In this document: one piece after another, positions 20,329-31,795 of the stretch
How the letters are laid out: each line of letters begins with the position of its first letter
Position numbering within the stretch: position 1 is the first letter of the stretch
Origin: Rhizoclosmatium globosum
Lineage: Eukaryota; Chytridiomycota; Chytridiomycetes; Chytridiales; Chytriomycetaceae
NCBI GenBank assembly: GCA_002104985.1
Contig: MCGO01000289.1
Location: forward strand, 1-39,056
Direction: 5' to 3'
Length of the DNA: 39,056 bases
Position numbers and translations under genes: made by a program
The notes under the pieces: generated by a model
What the model saw: the letters and a program-made list of their open reading frames with translations, nothing else
Told to the model about the DNA's origin: nothing
The model's database searches: none

Positions 20329-20632
20329 TACAATTGAGTCAACGTTCCAGTCTTGAAGTGTGTGGATCTACAATATTAGAGTATCACAGTAATGAAGCGA
20401 TTGCGAGGGTTGTCTGATCGCTGTTAGCGTCGCATTTAGATCAATAAGGCCACCCTTAAATTGGTTCAACTCACAAGTACAGTGTCTTTGTCGTTGAGAG
20501 AGAAGCAGCAATAGGATTGGATCACAAGATCTGGCAAGATGTGATCGCTTTCGGCGCAGTAGAATTGAGGGAGAGGTGGTCAAGAGTTTGAATGCACTTG
20601 AGTTTTCTCAATTGATTTTTTTGGAATGATGC
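20329..20632 (-). repeat. dispersed upstream repeat, copy A, with conserved splice sites
   Basis: About 300 bp that matches 31073-31370 in the same orientation at roughly 75-80 percent by eye, with small gaps. On the minus strand both copies keep a GTGAGT donor (20474 here), an ATATTGTAG acceptor (ending 20368) and, after a 36-nt exon ending GTTGACTCAATT, a GTAAGT donor (20331). The conserved core blocks are aattggttcaactcaca, acagtgtctttt-like and aattggatcacaa. It precedes the gene starting at 20245. No long protein-like frame is shared, so this reads as a duplicated promoter and 5' leader rather than a coding repeat. Confidence 0.7.
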
Positions 20633-20855
20633 GGACCACAATTAGAGGATGGAAGAAAGAAACTGGTTTGGAAACGAAGCAAGCATCGCGATCTTTATTT
20701 CAACAGCTGTATTCGGCGACCTATCAACAACCCTAGCAATGGTCCAGTCACGGTCGGGCAAACAACTAATGCGTACCAAACAAACGATTTAATAAACGGG
20801 GAAAGTCGAAGATATAATTAGAAAGTGGTTAGGTTACTACAGTATTTGTTCTGAA

Positions 20856-23179
20856 ATGGGCAACACACCATCGTCCACGCCGTCGTCCACGCCGCTCCCA
20901 CCGGACCAACCAACGACCGAGGCACCGACACGCGCACCAGTCGCCACGCACCAACTCGCGCGAAACCGACGAAAAAGCGATGCGCAGTTCGCGGCACTCG
21001 GCCAAACCACTTCGACACCTTCAATTGACGCAATCGACTTGGCCTTGGATCAAAGTGGAACATCGTCCGTGGCTCCATCGACCGACGACTTGTTTGGCCA
21101 TGGCTCGGGTGGTTCAGGTGGTTCGGGTCCACCGCGGCTGCCTCCGGGGCCTGCGAGTAGTGCCCTGAAGCCGATCCTTAATACTTCAGGTACCTGCTTG
21201 CTCTCTCTTAGAATTAACTGGAGTGGGCGTTTGATGGCAGCAACCTGTGGTGGTGGCTCAGACTGGAGCAAACGGTTGCTAATCTGTTTATTGGGTGGAT
21301 GACTCACGAAGTACATTCCTGTTCAATATCAATAGCAGGAATCACAATATTGTTTCGTATTCTGGAGGCGAAGACCGGCGGCGCAAAAATGACAAAAGAG
21401 GCTGAAGTGTCCTGATTCACCAAACAGCCCCCGCTCCACACTTTCTTTCCTCCAAATGTTCACAACATTGAAACTAACCAGACCTCTTCATCCTCCTCCT
21501 CTCCTTTCGTCAAAATCAACTCCTGCATCACCTGCCTCTCCTCTCGCTTCCTCAACTGAATCACTTCCAACTCCAATTCTACATATTCCACCGCCAGCCC
21601 CTCTGAACCCAACACCCGCTCTTTCAACAGCATCGCCTGGAAATCTCCTTCAACAACTTCAAGACCAACAACAGCAGCAACCATCATCGCGACCACCCAC
21701 GCCATCCACGGCCTTCAATTTCATTGGCCTCGCCCTCTCCCGAACTGCAACCACAGATTCAACTGCATCTGCTCTCTCTTCCATCGCTTCTCCCTACGGA
21801 TCCCTCGATGTGGATTCTTGTATTGCCAAACTTCTCGATGCTCGCACTCGAAAACCCTCCAAATCCTTTTGTCTCAAAAATTCCACTGTGATCTCTATTT
21901 GTCAACGTGTTCGTGAAGTGTTTATGGATCAGCCCATTCTTCTCGAAATTGATGCTCCAGTCAATTTAGTTGGTGAGTGTTGAATGAAGGGACTGAATCA
22001 GGTTGATGCTCCTGAATCAGAGCAATGTGAAACGAGTGTTCATGAGCGATGAAGATGTGGAACGACAGCTTTTGGGTGATGTAAAGTGAGGAGTCACGAG
22101 GGATGCAAAGAGAATTCAGGATTAAGTTGTATCTTGTGAAAAAGTTGGATGAAGTTGGATGAAGTTGGATGAAGTCTGCACAAAGAAAGTCATCACACAC
22201 ATTAACTCAACACACATGTTTTAGGCGATGTGCATGGTCAATATGAAGACCTTCTGCGAATCTTTGATCGATGCGGATATCCACCAGCAGCAAATTATCT
22301 CTTCTTGGGTGACTACGTCGATCGAGGGAAATTCTCGCTCGAAACTATCTTGCTCCTCTTTTGCTACAAACTAAAATACCCGCTTAACTTCTTTATTTTG
22401 CGTGGAAACCATGAATGCGCATCGGTCAACAGAGTGTATGGATTTTATGATGAATGCAAGAGACGATGCAACCTCAAGATTTGGAAAGTGTTTACAGACG
22501 TGTTCAACACTTTACCTATTGCTGCGATTGTTGCAGGAAAGGTAAGAAACATTGAAGGCACTTTCTGTTACGATGTCCAAACTAAATTACTTTGTGTCTC
22601 AGATTTTCTGTGTGCATGGTGGTCTTTCGCCGAGCTTGATTTCAATGGACTACATTCGTGCCATTCCCCGTCCCTCTGAAGTCCCTGAATTCGGTCTTCT
22701 CAACGACCTTCTCTGGTCAGACCCTTCCGCAACTGCTGTAGACTGGGAAGACAACGATCGAGGAGTTTCATACTGCTTTGGACCCAAGATTGTCAAGGAA
22801 TTCACTCAAAAACACAACCTGGACCTGGTCGCTCGTGCTCATATGGTTGTGGAAGGAGGGTACGAGTTCTTTGCAGATCGCCAACTCGTTACAGTTTTCT
22901 CGGCTCCAAACTATTGTGGCGAGTTCGATAACAAGGGAGCGGTTATGTGCGTAGACGAGGCTTTGCTTTGCAGCTTTGGTAATGACTTCGTGCTTTTGGA
23001 TTTGCATTACTAACATCTACTTAGAAATTATTGAACCTCAGTTTACAAAACGAGTCGGTGGCGCAAGGAGGACTTCGCAGCATTTTAAAGGAGCCGGAGG
23101 TGGGAATTCTACATCGTCAACATCTACTTCCACTTCCGAACCGCATTCGTCGGCAACAAACAGTGCAGCAGCAACATAA
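20856..23179 (+). CDS. PPZ1: Ppz-type serine/threonine protein phosphatase (PP1-like)
   Basis: Fungus-specific PP1-related phosphatase with a long Ser/Pro-rich N-terminal extension; in yeast Ppz1 controls salt tolerance and K+ transport at the plasma membrane. The start [12 protein letters not shown] is a myristoylation signal, as in Ppz1. Exon 1 is 20856-21189. The next acceptor, between about 21190 and 21482, is unresolved. Exon 2 runs to 21972, followed by a long 252-nt intron, then 22225-22541, 22603-22978 and 23025-23179. Catalytic metal-site motifs are complete: GDVHGQ, GDYVDRG, RGNHE, the HGG of [24 protein letters not shown] and [24 protein letters not shown] precedes a Ser/Thr-rich tail. 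The N-terminal region has low-complexity Gly/Ser and Gln runs. Phases agree for every exon from 21972 on. Confidence 0.88.
22144..22173 (+). repeat. 10-bp tandem repeat in a PPZ intron
   Basis: Three exact copies of gttggatgaa lie in the 252-nt intron, the longest intron clearly delimited in the window. The repeat may account for part of the intron's unusual length. Confidence 0.8.
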
Positions 23180-23311
23180 AGAAGAAATTTTGATATATAA
23201 AATACCTCCGAGTTTGTTTTTGTTGAAGTATAGTCTGCTTATTCAAGAGAATCAAGTACGAAGCAACCTTCACACTGAAGCCTACAATTGAAAAAAAAGT
23301 AGCCGTCCGCG

Positions 23312-23947
23312 GTGGTCAAAGGCTTTTTTGACAAGCCCTTCTTCAGTTCTGGAAATGTGAGAGTGTTTCAAAATGTCAAATTTGTGTATGACTCATCAAG
23401 TCAGTTAAAACGAACAGGATTCGTTCCTAGAGGCATTGCAACACTCAATATGCGTGAATCCTCAAGAACCATCTATATCCCAAGCGGCGCCTTTCTGTCT
23501 GAACTCTTGGTGGGACAAAACTCCATCATACTTATCAGTGTGACCTTTGCCAATGGTACTGAGGTTTGTCGAAATGATTGCGCGGCAAAAATCAAATGCA
23601 TTGCTGGAATATTTGAGCTGAGCTCCAGTTCCGGTTGTGCATTGCTGACAATCTCATCGAAAAAGTGTCTTGCAGCTTTTGTTGCAATCTTGATTCCAAC
23701 TGTTACCGACACGTCTACCACTTCAAGTACCACGGCAACTAAAACACGCATATCTACTAGCATTTTAAGCAGCACAACCACACCTTCATCGCAAGTTTCG
23801 CAACGTCTAGGACTACTAGAACAACGACCACTACAACTACTACTTCCAATAAGGAGACATATCTATTTGGGAACTTCCAGAAATGCATGTCTCCTTGTGT
23901 ACACTTTTGTTCGTTTTCATTTAAGTTATGAGCAATGCATTTACTGA
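23312..23947 (+). pseudogene. Ser/Thr-rich ORF, probably a broken or partial secreted-protein gene
   Basis: Open frame with no ATG near its 5' end, so the true start or an upstream exon is missing. The middle has a Cys-containing region (EVCRNDCAAKIKCIAGIFEL, then SGCALL and KKCLAAF), followed by a Thr/Ser-rich mucin-like stretch (TDTSTTSSTTATKTRIST). Thr-rich coding continues in a different frame after about 23790 (SRTTRTTTTTTT, then YLFGNFQKCMSPC), so one base appears lost inside the low-complexity stretch. A Cys-rich head with a mucin-like linker is common in secreted wall-bound fungal proteins. I cannot name a family. Confidence 0.3.
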
Positions 23948-24027
23948 ATGCTTCCTTGGAACTCAAACTACTGTTATGAGAATCTTAAAAGTATAATTAA
24001 TCGAACTTCAAACGTATCGAAACAAAT

Positions 24028-24472
24028 ATGGGCGTTTGTCAGAATATTGAAGAGTCGACAGAATCGGGATACTTTATTTTCATTGAAAGTGCCTTCTCCG
24101 CCACCCAATTCTCCCGCCACTCACCCTCATTTCTACGTTCCAACAGTTCAAGCAACAAGTTATCAGCCACTGAAAGTAACTATGTACGCTATGGTGATGA
24201 ATCTTAACTAACTCTTAGTCGTGAATTGTGAACCCATGAATACAACCGCGACAGAGACCAAAGAAACATGGAATCAAACGAATAAAGAATGGGACGTCAT
24301 CTTCAAACATTTGATTTCCCACCAGCAGTCTCCTGTAAAGCCTCGCATTCTTGGACCCCGCGCGCCACCAAAGAAAGAAGATAGCTCAGACACCTTAATT
24401 GGAGACAATGGATCACTTGAATTCACCATGGTTTGTGTCATGCATTTCCTCAGTTGCGAATCCAAGGGATAA
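24028..24472 (+). CDS. small putatively dually acylated protein, hypothetical
   Basis: Two exons, 24028-24175 and 24219-24472, with a 43-nt intron containing a cttaactaac branch site; phases agree and the product is about 133 aa. The N-terminus MGVCQNIEES has Gly2 and Cys4, the pattern of N-myristoylation plus palmitoylation seen in proteins tethered to vacuole or plasma membrane. A polar Ser-rich linker follows, then TKETWNQTNKEWDVIFKHLI, a helical Trp-rich segment, then PRILGPRAPPKKED. The small acylated layout recalls LAMTOR1-type scaffold proteins, but no diagnostic residues are present, so I assign no function. A later, unseen intron could alter the C-terminus. Confidence 0.45.
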
Positions 24473-24760
24473 TACTCACTGTGTTATCAGCAAAACCTCC
24501 AAACTCCCGCGATTGCAAAAAAACATCCATAATCCTGACACCTCTCTTTCCTTCGCTTGTAATAAATTGCATTATGTTACTTTTACATATATGTTCTCTC
24601 CTATATTATCATAAAACCTTATCAAAATCCAAAAAAACAGACGCAGATGCCACATTATTAAAACTACAGCACAAAATAAGACAACACACGTCTTTCAAAG
24701 CATAGTCTTGAAACTTGAAAAGCTGAACAACCTCACGCCATCACACAAAAAAAGCTGAAA
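24473..24760. other. intergenic stretch, 5' region of cytochrome b5 reductase
   Basis: 288 bp, AT-rich, with no recognisable coding sequence. It should contain the 3' end of the small acylated-protein transcript and the promoter of the downstream reductase gene. Confidence 0.4.
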
Positions 24761-25917
24761 ATGGACTCGACAGTCATAATCGCCCTTGCCGCCACCGCCG
24801 GACTAGTTATCCTCGGCGCCGTCTTCCTCCTCACACCAACCAGTTGCGTACCCCAACTTATCCCTTATAATCGAATCGAATGCCTCGTGGGACCGATCAA
24901 TTGGCTCTCAATTCTTCCGGTTCCCAAACAAACAACCCAAAAACTCATCCTCCAAAAAACAAACGTAACTCATGGGCGCTTCACAATCAACAGAAAAGAA
25001 GACTTTCTTGGAGTCCTGCAACGGTGAATACATCGAGCTGGTGCTTAGCGAGAAGACGGCAATCTCGCCAAACACTGCCATGTGAGTGTGGTTCAATGAT
25101 AAGCCATGTAACTAAATAGTGCTTTAAGCTATCGTCTGGCCCTTCCTTCTCCTGACACAGTCTTGGGTCTTCCAATTGGACAGGTGAGATCCCTTCAACA
25201 GTGTCGATTCAGCTTGACTCACCACTGTTGTCAATCTCCGGATAAATAGCACGTCCAAGTGACTGCCAACGTGGACGGAAAGGATGTGACGCGAAGTTAC
25301 ACTCCAATCTCTTCCGACGACGACTTGGGCGTTCTGGACCTTCTTGTTAAGGTACAAACACCAACATCGATGCTTTCCCAACTCTGATCACCCATCTCCC
25401 ACAGTCATACCCAACCGGCCAACTCTCCCGCCATTTTGGAGAACTCAAAGTCGGTGACCTCGTCAAGGTTCGCGGTCCCAAAGGAAACTTTAAATACCAG
25501 GCCAACCTCGTCAAAACCCTTGGAATGATTGCTGGTGGAACGGGTATCACTCCAATGCTCCAAATCATCAAGGCGTCCTTGAAGGACCCCAAGGACAACA
25601 CAAAGCTCAACTTGATTTTCGCCAACGTGTCTCCATCTGATATTCTGTTGAAGAGTGAATTGGATGAACTTGCGGCTTCTAACCCACGTTTCAGTGTTTA
25701 CTATGTGTTGAACAAGCCTGAGGAGGGTTGGACTGGTGGTGTTGGGTTCGTTACAAAGGAAATGGTTGAGAAGCACGCGGCCACCCCTGGAGACGCCAAG
25801 ATTTTGTTGTGTGGTCCACCTCCAATGATCCAAGCCATGCAAAAGTATGCGGAGGAGCTTGGTTTCGGAAAGGCTAAGGCTGTTTCCAAGATGGAAGATG
25901 ACATTTTCAAGTTCTAA
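24761..25917 (+). CDS. CBR1: NADH-cytochrome b5 reductase
   Basis: FAD enzyme passing electrons from NADH to cytochrome b5, which supports sterol and fatty-acid desaturation. The N-terminus [20 protein letters not shown] is a membrane anchor without a clear presequence, favouring the ER/outer-membrane CBR1 type over mitochondrial MCR1. An intron follows about residue 29, then [58 protein letters not shown] (RSYTP is the FAD-binding R-x-Y-[ST] motif), the [13 protein letters not shown] block, [14 protein letters not shown] (nucleotide-binding) and [12 protein letters not shown]. The C-terminal Phe matches the family. At least four short introns split the 5' half; the last exon starts near 25405. 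It converges with the Rix1-like gene, with 183 bp between stops. Confidence 0.9.
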
Positions 25918-26100
25918 GCGTTTTGTTTTGAATTATCATGCCAAATACAGTCATTTTAAGTACGTTCATTAATCATACCTCACACGCGTTTGCGACCCTT
26001 TTCATTAAAAAATGCACTCGTTCGTTTGAGTTGTCGAATATGAAATTCATTCACTTTATTCAACCGTAAAACGTTACAAATCACTTCAACAGTCATTGTC

Positions 26101-28645
26101 TCAGTTTCCGTCGTCAACGTCATCCTCCTCCTCATCGCTTTCCTCGTCCTCCTCCTCAATTACAATGTCTGGCAACTCGATATCTGCATCACCATCCGCT
26201 TCGTCGGGCATAACAAAGGTATGCTTAACAGAATTAACTGGCTTCTCCTCCTCAACTTCCATGTCATCCTCAACCTCACGAGTAAAGCTAACGGGCTTTA
26301 CAGCTTTCTGTGGCGCAACCAAAGCTTCAACACGCTCTTCCTTCTTTTCAACCTCACCTCTAGAGCTTCCAGCGCTGGATGCTCTGGTCGGAGATCCACC
26401 GCGACGTGGAGAGCCTCCATCGGTCGCGCGTGTCGAAAACTCGTCAGCGCTCTTCACGCTACGCACGGGAGAAACAGCTCTCGATGATGCTTTGACGGGA
26501 ATTGTAGCTGATATACTGGTACTTCCCAGAATAGGTGCCACGATTGGCTTAGCAACAGGAGCAACAGGTTCATCCCGTCGTGCAGCGATAAACTCCATGA
26601 AGCCACCACTGTTTCCAGTCGTACTGATACTTCCATACCCAACACCTTTAATCCCTTGTTCCCTATCAGCATCAGCGTCCGATCCTCCTCCATCAGCTCT
26701 CCCGAACACTGGGCGATACCCAAATAAAACATCACTATGCGCATTCAAAAGCGCTTCAATCTTTGGCTTGACTTCCAAATCAGCTCGAGACGCCAACTCA
26801 ACAAGAGCCCGCAATCCCATAGAAACCCATTCATACGGGAACGCGTCACGGCCATGGCATTGCAAGCACTTTACAAGCAGAGTTGAAAGTGCGATTTGAA
26901 TGCTCTTTCCGAATGCACGAGGAGATGCGTCAACCGCAAGAAGTGTTTGAACCACAGTTGTGAACAAGGCAGTAAGCGAACCAGAAGAAAGATGCTGCGG
27001 AGTCGTGTACGTCAAGACACTCGTCAAAGCTGATTTGAAACCCAGTTAAACAAAGATGTATCCGTGAACAAAAATTAACTTACTCTTGGCAGCCGCGACG
27101 ACAACAGCACATTCTCCACGCCCCATCTTGACGCCACCCACCGCCGACACCGAAACAACATCCGCGACAAGATCCTCCACAATCCCTTTATAAACCACAT
27201 CAACACCACCCACGCCATACACCCCAACAAACACATCAACCAACCTCCACGCCGAAACCCTAACAACACTTCCCCGTCCCGCACTATATGCAACAACCTT
27301 TCGAACAAGGAACCAAACACTCTCCCGCTCAGAAACCGCCTGTGGCCCCAAAGAATTCAAAAGCGCACCAAGAAGTCTCGCAGTGTAGGTCACAAGAACA
27401 GGCATAACAGTTGCAAGCCTGTCCGCATACATTTGCTCGTGGTGACCGTTTCTTGGCTTCTCAGATCCGGCGACAGAGAGGATCTGCGACGCGATGAGGA
27501 GGATAGTGTGGTGGTTGATTGTGTCATGCTTTGCGTCAGTTGGGCGAGATGTGAGGATGTACAAGTGAGCTTGAACAAATGCCTTGAAACGGTCAAGGAG
27601 GAGGGAAAGTTTCATCGCGTAAGATCCGTCGAGGTCTGGAAGTGTGTATGGTTGACTTTTCGATTGATGTTGGGAATCTGGGAAGAGGGTTAGAAGAACG
27701 ATGCTAAATATTAGATTATGGTTACCATTCATGTAAACAACAGAGAGTAATTCCTTGACGATGGACAAGAGGGTTTCAGAAATCCGACCAGCAGTGGCTT
27801 GAAGTTCCGGTTTTCCAGAGCCATCACTATTTCCTCCTCTCGCCTTTGCATTCAAGATGCGATTTACAACGACAAGAGCTTTGATGGCATGAGTGTATAC
27901 ACGCGGAACCAGGTTGTCAGTTGACAATGTTTGAATACACAGAGTTTCCATCTTGTCTGTATACGGCTTCGCAATAGATGGGAAAGTGGATCCAAGAATA
28001 GTGTATTCGTTCAATGTATGCACCTATATTGAGGTGTTAGGAGATGCGTGCTCACTTGGCGTGAGACTTACCAGAATCTCAGACTGTCCGGCGATTGGAG
28101 AGGAAGCGGCCACCTTCTGCAAAAGCAAAACAAACAGCTTTTGAAGATTTGGAGTCACGACATCGCGCTGCAAATGAGCGAACTGCTTCGATCTGACCAA
28201 CAGACATCGCAACGTCAACAGGGCTTCGTCAAACAACGGACCCGCAGCTTTCTGAGCAGAGTATCAAATCAATCGTGACAATCAACGTGAACATACTTTG
28301 ATGGCTCCAGACATGAGTAGATTGCACCAAGTAGCTGCGTACTCAACCAGCAACACCTCATTCGCTGCCAACAGCCGAATCATCACGGCCCCTACACAGA
28401 AACACGCTCTTTAATCACCATTAAGTACCAAATACCAAACACGAACCAACAAAAAGCGATTCGTTGCACTTTTGGTTTCCTGCGAATTTGTTTGCCTTTG
28501 CGACCAACAACGCAGCTTCGGCCTTTGACAACGACGCCAAAAGCGCAGGGTTCGACGTCGCCGCAGAAACAAACGTTCGAAGTTGCGTCAGAGTCGGTGG
28601 AATTCCGTCGGCGCCGAGAAGTTGAACTAGTTGCGATACACTCAT
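26101..28645 (-). CDS. Rix1/PELP1-like ribosome biogenesis protein
   Basis: HEAT-repeat-type helical protein of roughly 780 aa. Rix1/PELP1 proteins form the Rix1 complex, which matures the 60S subunit and ITS2 in the nucleus. Start ATG at 28645 (MSVSQLVQLLGADGIPPTL); short introns separate 28645-28449, a small exon ending ATWCNLLMSGAIK, 28255-28075 (LRCLLVRSKQFAHLQRDVVT), 28023-27725, 27672-27086 and a final long exon to the stop at 26101. The W-x-x-LL and LQRDVVTPNLQKL segments resemble the Rix1 N-terminal domain, and the C-terminus is strongly acidic (EEEDEESDEEEDD), as in PELP1. The residues between are Ala/Val-rich helices with little diagnostic content. Splice AAAK-TLTSVL across the last intron is in phase. 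Family assignment is moderate; it could be another HEAT protein. Confidence 0.55.
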
Positions 28646-29018
28646 TTTGTTGGGTTTTGACAGAAACAAGGAAAAAAAGAAAGAAAGGAAGACTATTCAC
28701 ATAGAGAACTGCTTCTTCCAAAAATTAAACTATATACTCGGATCCACTGAAGTAGTGTATTCTTCCTGGACTTTTAAAGATTAAGTATTGTGGAAGACAG
28801 TAACAGAGCTCCATTATTATGCTTGGGTGTGTGTAGCAGACAAACGGAGAAGAGAGCACTGATTTCTTTATTTCTATTGACTTAAATGATGAAGAAGAAT
28901 AGAGTGTTAGGGTTTGGGTGTTTTTGAATTGTCACACAAATCTTTTACTGTCATTGTTCATTCGCTGGTGAGACCCACTTTTTCACCTTAAATCTCTGGC
29001 TGATCACGATAAAAGACA
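28646..29018. other. intergenic stretch upstream of the Rix1-like gene
   Basis: 373 bp between the Rix1-like start codon and the asparagine synthetase stop, both minus-strand genes. It should hold the Rix1-like promoter and the asparagine synthetase 3' UTR. I see no further gene. Confidence 0.5.
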
Positions 29019-30945
29019 TCATGCAGTTGACAAAGTTTTGAGACATGTGGCAAAGGCGTCGTCCATCTTGGCTTTGACTATCTGCCAGTTCGCCCATCCG
29101 AGCTGTTCAATTGCCTGGCGGGTCAATACGCGTTTGATTTTGAGCAGTGCTTGCTATTTGGATCAAGCAAAGCAGGAGGTGCCAAGAAGGGCACTTTTGG
29201 CCGATGTAAAAGTTCCTCACTGACAAATGGCTTAACAGCCTGCCGAAGAATCCACTTTTCAACGGGCATAGCACTTTTAGGGTCAAATCGGATCTTGACG
29301 TGAGGAGGTAGCCCATTAACATAGTCAGTCAATCGATGGTCCAGAAAAGGAACGCGGCCTTCAATTGAATGCGATATCTCAGTGCGATCACCAAGATGAT
29401 TGCATAGATAATTTGGAAGTAAGGATCGCGTTTCTACAAGAAGGGCAGCGTGAAGCGGGTGATATGAGGACCGACAGCGAGCAGCCAAGACACCTCCAAC
29501 AGATTCTGCCAGCGTTCTGCATGATCTGGATTACCTGTAACTTGAGAGCATCAGATGTGAAAAGAGTTCGAGGCATTTCAATTGTAAGAGATAAGGTTTT
29601 CACTGTCGAAATGCCTCCGACAAGTTCTTTGGCCTTTTGCTCATCATGTTCTGACAATCTGTCTTGCAATCCAAGGTTTGCCAACATCTTGCACTTCGCT
29701 TCAACAGCGTTCAATCGATTCATTCGATCCGATTCGCTTAGATTTGTTGCATTGGGTGCTCGTAAGGCATCGGGGATAAAGAATGGATATCCGGCGAAAT
29801 GTTCGTCTGCACCTTCCCCTGTCAGGACCACTTTATATCCACGTTCTTGCACAAATTGAGACAATAAAAACTTTGCAACTCCATTGAAATCAACCATTGG
29901 AGCCTCCCAGTGCCACACAGCATCATCAAATGCGTCAGACATGTTGTCTTCATCAGCCCACATTAAATTGAAGCGTGACCACAATGGTCAGCGGCGCGCT
30001 GGGCCACCTCGCTTTCATCAAATGAGTCAACTGCACGTCCCTTAAATCCAATAGTAAAGTATCAATAACAGCATCTGGATTGCTTTGACGGGCAATTTGA
30101 GAGGCAATACCCAGAACTGCCGAGGAATCGATTCCTCCACTAAGGTAGACTGCAACAGGGACATCAGCCCGAAGTCCGGCACCGCACAGCCTGAACCAAA
30201 TGCTGCTGAACATTGAGAATCATATCTTCTTCAGAACGATCATCTTTTAGAGATCGGTCCACATATTCTGGTTGCCAGTATTGCGAGATAGACATGGTCC
30301 CACTTGAGGAAAGGATCAAGTAGGAGGCAGGAGGAAGTTTTGATACACCCTTGAAGAGTGTACGATTGTCGACAAATATACCTGAATTGACTACACTGGA
30401 AATATCCACTCTGGTTCCCATCCACAGCCAGGAACGATTTAGCCTCACTTGCAACCAGCAAGCGTCCATTCACAACAGTATAGAAGACCGGCTTGAGCCA
30501 TAGCGATCGCGAGCCACAATCAAGGTGGAAGATCGTTTGTCGTAGATGACAAAGGAGAACTCTCCAATCAGATGATCGAACATAGCAAGGCCATGTTCAA
30601 GGTAGAGATGAAGGACAATTTCTGAATCAGAAGCTGTTTTGAATTTATGGCCAGCCGCAATGAGCTTCTCACGAATGCTTTCAAATTCATAGAGCTCTCC
30701 ATTAACAACGGCATAGACGTTTTCATCTTGATCAAAAATTGGTTGATGGCCTCCCTCCACGTCCATGATGGAAAGTCGAACATGACCTAAGCCAACACCT
30801 TTGTCCGGGGCTAACCAAATACCATGGCCGTCTGGTCCACGGTGCTTTACAAGATCCAATGCCGCTTTCAATTCAGCCTCACCTGGCCCTTTGATTGACA
30901 TCCAACACTGCTATCAATCAATCCAAATGCCACGATACCACACAT
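29019..30945 (-). pseudogene. asnB: asparagine synthetase (glutamine-hydrolysing), AsnB type, frame broken about ten times
   Basis: Converts aspartate and glutamine to asparagine. The start MCGIVAFGLI carries the Cys2 glutaminase nucleophile; HRGPDGHGIW, AVVNGELYEFESIREKL and ARDRYG complete the glutaminase domain. The synthetase domain has the ATP-binding PP-loop YLSGGIDSSAVLG, LTGEGADEHFAGYPFF and HSIEGRVPFLDH. The tail LTRQAIEQLGWANWQIVKAK ends at TGA 29019-29021. Corrected length would be about 645 aa, matching the long AsnB class. Frame changes occur near 30905-30930, 30497, 30422, 30406, 30175, 30057, 29971, 29534, 29490 and 29152. Nine are consistent with a lost base, mostly in homopolymers, and one (30175) with a gained base. 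Codons between breaks are intact, with no in-frame stops, so sequencing or consensus error is more likely than decay. The upstream region is repeat copy B. Confidence 0.85.
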
Positions 30946-31072
30946 AATAGCAATTCTTCAATCGAAATGAAGTATTTTTCCAAATTGAACTTGATTGCTG
31001 AGAAAGTCCGAAGAAATTGAAGTCAAACTGCTTGTCAATCAAAAAATTGTTCAATGTAGTGCAAATTGATAA

Positions 31073-31370
31073 CTTACAATTGAGTCAACGTTCCAAGCTT
31101 GAAGATGGACTCTACAATATCAGAGTATCGCTATAACAAAGCGAGCCTGGGGTTGTTTGATCGCATTCAGGTCAATAAGGTCTCTGTCAAATTGGTTCAA
31201 CTCACAAATACAGTGTCTTTTCGGCAAAGAGAGAAGTAGCAATAGAATTGGATCACAATATATGCAAGATGTGATCACTTCGGCGCTGCGTAACTGAGAG
31301 AGTCGTAGTCAAGAGTTTGGGTGTACCACACTGTTTTTGCAGTTGATTTTTTCAAATGGAATTACGAATG
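31073..31370 (-). repeat. dispersed upstream repeat, copy B, with conserved splice sites
   Basis: Partner of 20329-20632, same orientation. On the minus strand it keeps the GTGAGT donor, the ATATTGTAG acceptor (ending 31112), a 34-nt exon ending GTTGACTCAATT and the GTAAGT donor at 31077. It lies 130 bp upstream of the asparagine synthetase ATG at 30945, and a ttctcag acceptor near 31008 could complete the second leader intron. Confidence 0.7.
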
Positions 31371-31392
31371 ACTGACTTCTGAGTAGGCTCAG

Positions 31393-31415
31393 TGCCAGCC
31401 TCTCTTAGAGAGGCT
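31393..31415. other. perfect 9-bp inverted repeat (hairpin)
   Basis: CCAGCCTCT and AGAGGCTGG are exact complements around a 5-nt CTTAG loop. The hairpin is GC-rich in AT-rich surroundings and sits just upstream of repeat copy B. No U-tract follows, and intrinsic terminators are not expected in nuclear DNA. Confidence 0.6.
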
Positions 31416-31795
31416 GGTCCAAAATCAATTCTTTCGGTTGATGGACAGTCATCATATTACAGTAATAACATCAGCAGCATCATTGTCGTAATTGTCGCTA
31501 TTGATGCCACTAGCAATCTTCAAGAAAGACCCATAATTCTTAATTCCCACATGTTCTTTGCCAGAGGGAAACTCAAAGTTTGGCCAGAAAGAGCATCAAA
31601 CGGCTCTATACACGTTGATCTGCTTGAGAACTTCTTTGGTCGATACTTCTAACTGGACAGTGCTTCGAATATAGCATTCACAGTTTCCTTGACACGGCGG
31701 GTCATTTGCGTTACGAAGTTTTAGTTTAGTTTCCATCATAATCCATATTTACAGCATCAGACTTAAGAAACAAAGAAAACAATTAATTCGAACAG
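31416..31795. other. stretch with an unassigned plus-strand open frame
   Basis: A plus-strand frame stays open from about 31392 to a stop at 31652, but has no ATG at its start. Part of it looks protein-like (ARGKLKVWPERASNGSIHVD), so it may be a gene fragment or have an unseen upstream exon. Nothing recognisable lies in 31653-31795, which should contain the 3' UTR of F-box copy 1. Confidence 0.25.

Noticed and set aside
20368..20583. 71-codon minus-strand frame inside repeat copy A.
   Set aside because: No ATG, not conserved as a frame in copy B, and it crosses the conserved splice sites; better explained as non-coding leader.
26096..26899. Long Ser-rich plus-strand frame opposite the Rix1-like gene.
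   Set aside because: It is the antisense of the acidic (Glu/Asp) tail of the minus-strand gene; poly-Ser is the expected shadow of GAA/GAG/GAT codons.
29123..30901. Reading the asparagine synthetase region as several small separate genes.
   Set aside because: The pieces join in order into one AsnB protein with no gaps; only the frame changes.
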